Shown in pieces: positions 57,522 to 64,000 of a DNA stretch of 64,000 nucleotides. The notes beneath the pieces are model-generated. The model worked only from the letters and a program-made list of their open reading frames with translations, searched no databases and was not told the DNA's origin. This DNA is from Photorhabdus luminescens subsp. luminescens. GTDB lineage: Bacteria; Pseudomonadota; Gammaproteobacteria; Enterobacterales; Enterobacteriaceae. The stretch is from the NCBI RefSeq assembly GCF_001083805.1, contig NZ_JXSK01000008.1, positions 1-64,000 on the forward strand, read 5' to 3'. The position numbers and the translations under genes were made by a program. Within the stretch, counting starts at the first letter, position 1. Each line of letters opens with the position of its first letter.

Positions 57522-58604
57522 ATGTCTGACATTCGTGCTGAAAAATTCAGCAAACAATCATCTATTCTCGGCATCAAATTAATACCGGGGTTAATACTAG
57601 CGGCAATACTGACTGCAATTTCAATATATGCCGGAAATATTCCGTGGTTTATTAATATGGGGCTAGGTACATTAACACTGGCGATCCTTGCAGGGATCAT
57701 TACCGGTAATACTGTCTACCCTTTACTCAAACCTTATTGTGATGAGGGTATCCATTTCTCAAAACATTATCTTTTGCGGGCAGGGATTATTCTTTACGGT
57801 TTCCGTCTGACATTTCAACAAATTGCCGATGTTGGCGTTACCGGCCTTCTGATTGATGCTGTGATATTATCGTCCACTTTTTTTATTGCAATCTGGCTAG
57901 GCAAATCCCTCTTTAGATTAGACCAGCAAACAGTAATACTGATTGGCGCCGGTAGCAGTATCTGCGGTGCAGCCGCTATTATGGCAACAGAGCCGGTAGT
58001 CAATGCCCCTGCCAGTAAAGTTGCTGTTGCGGTATCGACAGTTGTTATCTTTGGCACTATCGCTATTTTCATTTATCCGTGGTTTTATCAACTTAATGAG
58101 TATTATCAATGGTTACCACTTACTCAGGAAACTTTTGGTATCTTTACTGGCTCCACCATTCACGAAGTTGCTCAAGTTGTTGCTGTTGGACATGCTATTA
58201 GTGACCAAACGGAAAACGCAGCCGTCATCAGTAAAATGATTAGGGTTATGATGTTAGCGCCATTCCTGTTGTTATTATCTCGTTACATCAGCCGTGCCCA
58301 CATTAAAAATGGCATAAACCATCAGGAGAAAACACCAATGACTATACCCTGGTTTGCGGTGATTTTTATTGCAATAGCGGGTTTTAATTCTTTCAATTTA
58401 CTCCCCGCCGCAATCGTTCATTCTCTGATTAATATCGATACTATTATGCTTACTATGGCAATGGGAGCATTAGGTTTAACGACTCATGTGAGCGCTATCC
58501 GTCAAGCCGGATTTAAACCCATTTTATTAGCTCTAATTTTGTTTGTATGGCTGATAGCGGGTGGTTTTTTGATAAATCTGGGCATTCAACATTTATTTGG
58601 TTAA
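57522..58604 (+). CDS. yeiH: YeiH-family (UPF0324) putative sulfate/sulfite exporter
   Basis: A 360-residue membrane protein with about ten helices. Family-typical AGIITGNTVYPLLKPYCDEGIHFSKHYLLRAGIILYGFRLTFQQI near residues 57-102, GAGSSICGAAAIMATEPVV near 145 and TGSTIHEVAQVVAVGHAI near 207. Divergent from the LysR gene yeiE, the conserved arrangement. The transported ion is inferred from family studies. Confidence 0.9.
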   Translation: MSDIRAEKFSKQSSILGIKLIPGLILAAILTAISIYAGNIPWFINMGLGTLTLAILAGIITGNTVYPLLKPYCDEGIHFSKHYLLRAGIILYGFRLTFQQIADVGVTGLLIDAVILSSTFFIAIWLGKSLFRLDQQTVILIGAGSSICGAAAIMATEPVVNAPASKVAVAVSTVVIFGTIAIFIYPWFYQLNEYYQWLPLTQETFGIFTGSTIHEVAQVVAVGHAISDQTENAAVISKMIRVMMLAPFLLLLSRYISRAHIKNGINHQEKTPMTIPWFAVIFIAIAGFNSFNLLPAAIVHSLINIDTIMLTMAMGALGLTTHVSAIRQAGFKPILLALILFVWLIAGGFLINLGIQHLFG

Positions 58605-58711
58605 TCAGAGTCTATACGGAGAAATTTCGGCAACATATAACCTTTCCATTCTTAAGGTTCATTGAGTGGTTGAACAATGCCATAATGACGTAAATTAGGA
58701 AGGAGAAAAAT

Positions 58712-59554
58712 ATGAAATTTGTTGGAGCACATGTCAGCGCTGCCGGCGGAGTTGATCAAGCGGTTATCCGGGCACACGAATTAAAAGCTACCGCCTTTGC
58801 CCTATTTACAAAAAATCAACGCCAGTGGAATGCTCCACCTTTAACCACTGATGTTATCAATAAATTTAAAGAAAATTGTGAACGCTATGGATATGGCAGC
58901 CGACAAATTCTCCCTCACGATAGCTATCTGATTAATCTTGGCCACCCAGAAATTGAAGCTCTGGAAAAATCCCGGCTGGCTTTTATCGATGAGATGCAAC
59001 GTTGCGAACAATTAGGGATCGATTTATTAAATTTTCATCCTGGTAGCCATCTCAATAAAATAGATGTGGATAAATGCCTGGCACGTATTGCAGAATCTAT
59101 CAACATTGCTCTCAATAAAACCCAAGGAGTCACGGCTGTTATCGAAAATACGGCAGGTCAAGGTACTAATCTGGGTTTTAAATTTGAACATCTGGCAGCA
59201 ATTATTGATGGAGTTGAAGATAAAAGCCGAGTGGGCGTCTGTATTGATACCTGTCACGCCTTTGCGGCTGGCTACGATTTACGTACAGACGATGCTTGTA
59301 AACAAACTTTTCAGCAGTTTGAAAAAGTTGTTGGCTTTCAATACCTATGTGGAATGCATTTAAATGATGCCAAAAGTGAATTCGCCAGCCGTGTTGATCG
59401 ACATCATAGCCTTGGAGAAGGGAATATTGGCAAAACACCTTTCAGTTATATTATGAAAGATGCTCGTTTTGATGGTATTCCACTCATCCTTGAAACGATA
59501 AATCCAGATATTTGGCCGCAAGAAATTGCCTGGCTGAAATTACAACAAAATTAA
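58712..59554 (+). CDS. nfo: Endonuclease IV
   Basis: A 280-residue Zn-dependent AP endonuclease for base-excision repair. Motifs: [17 protein letters not shown] at the start, [13 protein letters not shown] near residue 68, [12 protein letters not shown] near 106, [13 protein letters not shown] near 143, [16 protein letters not shown] near 174, [11 protein letters not shown] near 212 and [12 protein letters not shown] near 228, which supply the trinuclear zinc ligands. AGGAGG precedes the ATG. Confidence 0.97.
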   Translation: MKFVGAHVSAAGGVDQAVIRAHELKATAFALFTKNQRQWNAPPLTTDVINKFKENCERYGYGSRQILPHDSYLINLGHPEIEALEKSRLAFIDEMQRCEQLGIDLLNFHPGSHLNKIDVDKCLARIAESINIALNKTQGVTAVIENTAGQGTNLGFKFEHLAAIIDGVEDKSRVGVCIDTCHAFAAGYDLRTDDACKQTFQQFEKVVGFQYLCGMHLNDAKSEFASRVDRHHSLGEGNIGKTPFSYIMKDARFDGIPLILETINPDIWPQEIAWLKLQQN

Positions 59555-59573
59555 CTATTCTTTAATTAAAGCA

Positions 59574-60512
59574 TTATTTAACGGGTATCAGTTCAACGTT
59601 AGCCATCATGGCAGCTAAGTCGGGGCGATTGCTGATACCCACATTAGGCTGACTAACGGCAAGCGCAGATACAGCCGTCGCCAATCGCAACGTGTGTTCA
59701 CTAGATTCCCTCATCAGCAAACCGTAAACCAAACCACCAACCATTGAATCACCAGCCCCAACAGTGCTAACGACTTTGCAATATGGTGGTTTTGCCAACC
59801 ATGCTCCAGAAGCATTAACCCATAATGCTCCTTGCTCACCTAAGGATATGACAACATGCGCAATTCCCTGATCTCTCAGTTGATGCGCAGCCATGATGAT
59901 ATCGGATAACTCAGGTAACAGACGCCCCGCCCATACTTCAAGCTCATGGCGATTCGGCTTAACTAACCAAGGAGATGCCTTTAACCCTGCAACCAATGCT
60001 TCACGGCTGCTATCGAAAACAATACAAGGGCAAAGCTGACGTAGACAGGTCATCCAGTCGGTAAACGATTCAGCAGAGACGCCAGCAGGTAAGCTACCAC
60101 TAACAACGACCATATCAAACTGTCCAAGCCATGAAAGCGAATCACTAACAAATCCCGACCATTCAGCTTCACCGACATAAAAACCAGAGAAGTTAAAATC
60201 TGTCACTTCTCCGCTTTCTTCTGTCAATTTAACATTAATCCGTGTTCTACCCGGTACTAAATGAAAACGATTTACCATACCATTTTCATGGAAGAATTGT
60301 TGAAATCCTTCCTGATTTTCCTTACCCAAAAAACCACTCACCGTGACATCAATACCTAAGTCACACAAAACCTTAGCAACATTATTGCCTTTCCCGGCAG
60401 CATGTAGTCCGGCGGTTTGCACTCGATTGATCGCCCCCTTGACAATTTCCGGGCACAATCCCACTAAATCATAAGCAGGGTTTAGGGTAATAGTGGCAAC
60501 TCTACGGCTCAT
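59574..60512 (-). CDS. fruK: 1-phosphofructokinase, orphan
   Basis: A 312-residue PfkB-family kinase that phosphorylates fructose 1-phosphate. It opens ATITLNPAYDLVG, with GKGNNVAKVLCDLG near residue 40, VSGSLPAG near 136, KPNRHELEVW near 186 and the catalytic TVGAGDSMVGG near 249. In E. coli fruK lies between fruB and fruA, the fructose PTS genes; here nfo follows on one side and a NUDIX gene on the other, so both PTS genes are missing locally. A Cra-type operator remains upstream. Fructose 1-phosphate would have to come from a PTS encoded elsewhere. Confidence 0.92.
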   Translation of the reverse strand: MSRRVATITLNPAYDLVGLCPEIVKGAINRVQTAGLHAAGKGNNVAKVLCDLGIDVTVSGFLGKENQEGFQQFFHENGMVNRFHLVPGRTRINVKLTEESGEVTDFNFSGFYVGEAEWSGFVSDSLSWLGQFDMVVVSGSLPAGVSAESFTDWMTCLRQLCPCIVFDSSREALVAGLKASPWLVKPNRHELEVWAGRLLPELSDIIMAAHQLRDQGIAHVVISLGEQGALWVNASGAWLAKPPYCKVVSTVGAGDSMVGGLVYGLLMRESSEHTLRLATAVSALAVSQPNVGISNRPDLAAMMANVELIPVK

Positions 60513-60582
60513 TTTGCCCGATGTCTCCTAAGTAGATATCATCATTACTATGAATTTTCAGCTCTATTTATATCACTAAAAT

Positions 60583-60594
60583 TGAATCGTTTCA
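60583..60594 (-). promoter_or_regulatory. Cra (FruR) operator-like site upstream of fruK
   Basis: TGAATCGTTTCA is a close match to the Cra consensus found at the fruBKA promoter. It lies about 70 bp upstream of the fruK start. Confidence 0.7.
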
Positions 60595-60714
60595 GTTAAA
60601 TTCCGTACTTTATTGATTCGTTGCCTTAAATTGATTTACGGATAAGAATAGCATTGAATTTTTCTCAAAATGAGATGCAAACTTGCTGAAACTTAGATGT
60701 AGGGAATAAACCAA

Positions 60715-61134
60715 ATGTCTGTCATTGTGGGTGTTGGCGTTGTTATTGTAAATGAAGATGGTCAGGTATTACTTGGAAAACGCAGTAGTAAACATGCGCC
60801 ATACTGGTCGATCTTTGGTGGTCATGTTGATGCCGGCGAAACTTTTGAACAATGTGCTATCCGTGAAATTGCAGAAGAAACAGGCCTGACGATTCAGTCA
60901 CCAAAAGTCTACGGTATCTGTAATAACCTTCAAACTTATCAACAAGAAGGAAAACATACTATTTCGGTGTGTTTACTGGCAAAACATCCAGGTGATGAAC
61001 CAAAATTAATGGAACCAGAAAAGTGTGAACAGTTTATGTGGTGCGATCCCGATAATCTTCCTGAACCTCATTTTGAAGCCAGCCGGAATGCAATAAAAAT
61101 GTGGCAAGAAAATAAATTTTATCTTACCGAATGA
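60715..61134 (+). CDS. NUDIX hydrolase, NUDT15/MutT-like
   Basis: A 139-residue NUDIX enzyme with the box GGHVDAGETFEQCAIREIAEETGL at residues 38-61, matching G-x5-E-x7-REUxEExGU. The flanking sequence (VGVGVVIVNEDGQVLLGKRSSKHA, then EPEKCEQFMWCDPDNLPEP) resembles NUDT15-type nucleotide diphosphatases. The substrate is probably a damaged or excess nucleotide. No operon partners; own promoter likely, sharing the upstream region with fruK. Confidence 0.85.
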   Translation: MSVIVGVGVVIVNEDGQVLLGKRSSKHAPYWSIFGGHVDAGETFEQCAIREIAEETGLTIQSPKVYGICNNLQTYQQEGKHTISVCLLAKHPGDEPKLMEPEKCEQFMWCDPDNLPEPHFEASRNAIKMWQENKFYLTE

Positions 61135-61251
61135 ACTAATTTATGTTAGTTCAATTTTAAATAATCCTTTATGACATCTATTTACACTCTATAGACAAAA
61201 ATGTATCTTTAAGCTAGTACAAAGAAACAATATTACCAGCAGGAGTTAAAT

Positions 61252-62511
61252 ATGTCCATTGAGACAACCCAGAGTTTAAAGCGCCCTCCCATACTGGGCG
61301 GCGCCATGATAATTGCCGGAACTGCTGTCGGTGCAGGAATGTTCTCTACTCCCGTGGTGACTTCCGGCGTCTGGTTTACTGGCTCAATTATTCTGCTGGT
61401 TTACACATGGACGTGTATGTATTTTTCCGGCTTGATGATACTAGAAACCAACCTAAACTATCCAGCAGGCGCAAGCTTCCATACCATAACTAAAGATTTA
61501 CTCGGTAAAGGATGGAATGCAATCAACGGCATCTCTATTGCATTCGTGCTTTATATATTGACCTACGCTTATATTTCAGCGGGCGGCTCAATTATTGCCC
61601 TCAATTTTAAAAATATTATTCCGATATCACAGGCAAATGCTGGCTTTATTTTCTCCTTTATCGTTGCATTTATTGTCTGGTTATCAACTAAAGCCGTCGA
61701 TCGTCTGAGTACAATTTTAATCGGTGGGATGGTTATTACCTTTTTTATGTCGGTCGGCGGTATGTTTACCGAAGTTAAATATGCCATCTTGTTTAATCAG
61801 GCAGATGCTATATCAAACAACACAGCAACGAGTTATATGCCTTACGCCTTAGCCGCTCTGCCCTATTTACTCGTTTCATTCGGATATCACGGTAATATCC
61901 CAAGTTTAGTAAAATATTACCGTAAAGATAGTAAAGCCGTTATTCACAGTCTTTTATTCGGTACATTGATCGCATTAGCCATTTATATTCTGTGGCAATA
62001 TGTCATTCAGGGAAATATTCCCCGTGAAGCATTCAAACAGATTATTGCTGATGGCGGGAATATTGGTGATTTATTAAAACACATGGATAATACAACAAAC
62101 AGTGAAGTCGTTCACCAGCTTCTAAATACCTTTTCTTATATGGCATTAGCAAGTTCATTTCTCGGTGTCTCTTTAGGGTTATTTGATTACATAGCCGACT
62201 TCTTCGGTTTTAAAGATAACAACATCGGCCGGTTAAAATCTGCATTAGTGACATTTATTCCACCAACAGCGCTGGCTCTAATGGTCCCTAATGGTTTTCT
62301 ATACGCCATTGGTTTTGCCGGGTTCGCTGCAACCATCTGGGCTGTCATTATTCCAGCACTTATGGTTCGGGCAAGTCGCCAGCGCTTCCCAGAAGCCAGT
62401 TATCGAGCGCCAGGAGGAAAATTCCTCATTGGGTTCGTTATCCTGTTTGGTTTGTTAAATGCTATAGCTCATATTTTGTCCTCCCTTGATTTATTACCTG
62501 TGTATCGTTGA
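61252..62511 (+). CDS. mtr: Tryptophan-specific aromatic amino-acid permease
   Basis: A 419-residue HAAAP-family symporter with about 11 membrane helices. High likeness to E. coli Mtr: GGAMIIAGTAVGAGMFSTPVVTSGVWF, ITKDLLGKGWNAINGISIAFVLYILTYAYISA, LVSFGYHGNIPSLVKYY, SSFLGVSLGLFDYIADFFGF and the C-terminal HILSSLDLLPVY. Preceded by GCAGGAG. Mtr versus TyrP was judged by these blocks, which favour Mtr. A terminator follows. Confidence 0.9.
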   Translation: MSIETTQSLKRPPILGGAMIIAGTAVGAGMFSTPVVTSGVWFTGSIILLVYTWTCMYFSGLMILETNLNYPAGASFHTITKDLLGKGWNAINGISIAFVLYILTYAYISAGGSIIALNFKNIIPISQANAGFIFSFIVAFIVWLSTKAVDRLSTILIGGMVITFFMSVGGMFTEVKYAILFNQADAISNNTATSYMPYALAALPYLLVSFGYHGNIPSLVKYYRKDSKAVIHSLLFGTLIALAIYILWQYVIQGNIPREAFKQIIADGGNIGDLLKHMDNTTNSEVVHQLLNTFSYMALASSFLGVSLGLFDYIADFFGFKDNNIGRLKSALVTFIPPTALALMVPNGFLYAIGFAGFAATIWAVIIPALMVRASRQRFPEASYRAPGGKFLIGFVILFGLLNAIAHILSSLDLLPVYR

Positions 62512-62530
62512 TATAAGACATTCTTACTAC

Positions 62531-62560
62531 AACCCCAATGTAAAAAAACAGTGGGGTTTT
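62531..62560 (+). terminator. mtr terminator
   Basis: Stem AACCCCA/TGGGGTT with a 14-base loop, followed by TTTTCT. Confidence 0.75.
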
Positions 62561-62641
62561 CTAATCCCCACTTGCCTAATGCCTTGACTGCGAGTAATTT
62601 TGTCGCCGATTATTCTCTTGCGGTTTTATGGAAGGTTACAT

Positions 62642-63213
62642 ATGGCTAAAGCCAACGAAATTAAACGCGGTAGCGCCGTCAGTTATAATGGTAAATTACT
62701 GCTGGTCAAAGACATTGATATTCAAGCACCAAGCGCCCGGGGAGCTAGCACATTATATAAAATGCGCTTTACTGATATCCGCACCGGTCAGAAAGTGGAA
62801 GAACGTTTCAAGGGCGATGATATCCTTGATACGATCAGCCTGACTCGTCGTAGCGTTAACTTTTCCTATATTGATGGTGATGAATATGTTTTCATGGATG
62901 ATGAAGATTTCACACCTTATCACTTTAAAAAGGAACAAATCGAAGAAGAGTTGTTATTTATTCCTGAAGGCGGCCTGCCAGGTATGCAAGTTCTGACAAT
63001 AGAAGGACAAGTCATTGCCCTTGAATTGCCACAGACAGTCGATATGGTTATCGAAGAAACGGCCCCGGAATTAAAGGCGCTTCAGCCAGTGCACGGACAA
63101 AACCTGCCAAAATGAGCACCGGACTCACGGTACAAGTACCTGAATATATCAGCAGCGGGGAAAAAATCCGTATTCACATTGCAGAACGTCGCTATATGGG
63201 ACGTTGCGATTAA
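62642..63213 (+). pseudogene. efpL: Elongation factor P-like protein EfpL (YeiP), split by a -1 frame change
   Basis: EfpL is an EF-P paralog that relieves ribosome stalling at difficult motifs. ATG 62642 begins [25 protein letters not shown], domains I and II continue ([45 protein letters not shown]), and the frame stops at TGA 63113-63115 after 157 residues, where E. coli YeiP has 190. The missing domain III follows at once in the -1 frame from ATG 63112: [32 protein letters not shown], 33 codons to 63213. The stop and new start overlap (AAAATGA). 157 plus 33 equals the E. coli length. Frameshift mutation, sequencing error, slippage at A-AAA, or re-initiation producing two pieces are all possible. 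Confidence 0.88.
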
Positions 63214-63214
63214 C

Positions 63215-63248
63215 AATATTATCTCATTCTAAAATATTATCTCATTCT
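63215..63248. repeat. 16-bp direct repeat after efpL
   Basis: AATATTATCTCATTCT occurs at 63215-63230 and 63233-63248, separated by two bases. It lies just beyond the end of the efpL 3' fragment, next to a GAGTTGCCC/GGGTAACTC hairpin (63249-63277). Confidence 0.8.
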
Positions 63249-63277
63249 GAGTTGCCCGGTATAAAACAGGGTAACTC

Positions 63278-63454
63278 ACTTTACCTACTCGATTAATTAA
63301 ATCAGTCACCTGCTTTAGCATTTGAATATAGTTTAAATTTCCAAATAAAATACAATATCAATCTGTCACTCATTAATTTTAACAAAAATAAATAAAACCC
63401 TTACTCTTCTTCAATTAACTATTGAAGAAATAACATACAAAATTTTTCTTAACA
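63278..63454. other. AT-rich gap after efpL
   Basis: About 180 bases of AT-rich sequence with no feature that can be supported. Confidence 0.4.
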
Positions 63455-63772
63455 TCAATTATAGGAAATTGTAACAACACCAATTTTCTCTTTTCCTTTT
63501 ATCCATTTAATCTCTGTTACACCCATTTGGTGCGGTAAATAAAAATAAATATCATTTTGCAAATCAAGCTTTCGTCTTTGGGTAATCTTATGTCCCTTTC
63601 GCCAACAAGTGGTGTCAGCCCAATTATCACGCCAATCAAAACGACACGGTGATTCAACGATCGCACCTGAAAAGCGAATAACCCCTGTACTCGATGTTGT
63701 TTCTGACCCACTATTGACAAGACTAGGAATCATCAGAAAAAAACAGCCCATCATAACCCGAAACATAGACAT
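63455..63772 (-). CDS. Orphan fimbrial-like secreted protein
   Basis: A 105-residue protein with an N-terminal signal peptide (MGCFFLMIPSLVNSGS region) and then GVIRFSGAIVESPCRFDW, the typical N-terminal strand of type 1/P pilus subunits (G-I-F-G-I-V-E-x-x-C). A second Cys follows 16 residues later (TTCW). It is shorter than a normal pilin (about 160-180), and has no usher or chaperone next to it, so it is either a lone minor-subunit-like protein or a truncated remnant. The correct start among three nearby ATGs is uncertain. Confidence 0.6.
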   Translation of the reverse strand: MSMFRVMMGCFFLMIPSLVNSGSETTSSTGVIRFSGAIVESPCRFDWRDNWADTTCWRKGHKITQRRKLDLQNDIYFYLPHQMGVTEIKWIKGKEKIGVVTISYN

Positions 63773-64000
63773 ACCCCCCCACCATAAAACAGCATCATTT
63801 GCTGCGATTTCCGAAAATTAAATCAATCTAGAAATCGGAAAAATTTATGAGTCTATGTATTGGTAACGGCTATTTTCGTTGTTTATTTATGATTTTTAGC
63901 GATTAAAACTAATTAAGATATTTACATCTTCCAATATTAGAGTTATCAGAATTAATTATCAATAAATTAAGAATTTACAACCTTAAACACCATAATATCA
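63773..64000. other. AT-rich end of window
   Basis: About 230 bases upstream of the fimbrial-like gene with no recognised gene; it presumably carries its promoter. Confidence 0.35.

Overview
The window reads as chromosome of a Morganellaceae enterobacterium, most likely Photorhabdus (Xenorhabdus is the alternative). The grounds are inference from the sequence: E. coli-like gene orders (ndh-nagZ-thiK-lpoB-hinT; tatD-holB-tmk-mltG-pabC-fabF-acpP-fabGDH-plsX-rpmF-yceD; rne; lysP-yeiE-yeiH-nfo), three exact-length 127-bp ERIC elements, AT-rich intergenic DNA, and a GC-richer contact-dependent inhibition (CDI) island. No tRNA, rRNA or CRISPR array was recognised.

Region 1 (1-17.2 kb) is an accessory island. 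It opens with the remains of a CHC2/Toprim primase-helicase broken by several frameshifts, then a frameshifted XRE regulator and a SymE-like toxin gene. A CDI locus follows on the minus strand: cdiB (frameshifted behind its signal peptide), a 3020-residue cdiA, an Imm42-like immunity gene, then a displaced CdiA C-terminal toxin module that begins at a VENN-like motif and ends in a PD-(D/E)XK-type nuclease, with its own DUF6572-like immunity gene. Base composition shifts sharply where toxin tails join the shared body, as expected if tails are exchanged by recombination. An IS30-family transposase remnant closes the island, and a leaderless subtilisin-family protease gene (17.5-19.2 kb) sits at its edge.

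Region 2 (19.2-40.2 kb) is core housekeeping: ndh, nagZ, thiK, lpoB, hinT, then a near-continuous minus-strand block for DNA metabolism, peptidoglycan, folate and fatty-acid/phospholipid synthesis (tatD family through yceD), then maf/yceF, rluC and rne. ycfP and ycfL, normally next to nagZ and lpoB, are missing.

Region 3 (40.3-48.4 kb) holds an NAD(P)-binding protein gene and tmaR between two inverted ERIC copies, an AT-rich stretch with a small unknown gene, sbcB, dld and plaP. plaP has an unusually structured leader containing a possible upstream ORF.

Region 4 (48.6-54.6 kb) is an iron-uptake cluster: a CirA-like TonB receptor and an ATPase/permease/binding-protein ABC transporter. Between them lies a decayed ~560-bp tandem duplicate of the 3' end of the ATPase gene.

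Region 5 (54.8-64 kb) contains lysP, yeiE, yeiH, nfo, an orphan fruK that keeps a Cra-type operator but lacks fruB and fruA, a NUDIX gene, mtr, an efpL (yeiP) gene split by a -1 frame change at an ATGA overlap, and an orphan fimbrial-like gene. The items most worth follow-up are the displaced CDI toxin module, the split efpL, the plaP leader, the decayed ABC duplication and the orphan fruK.
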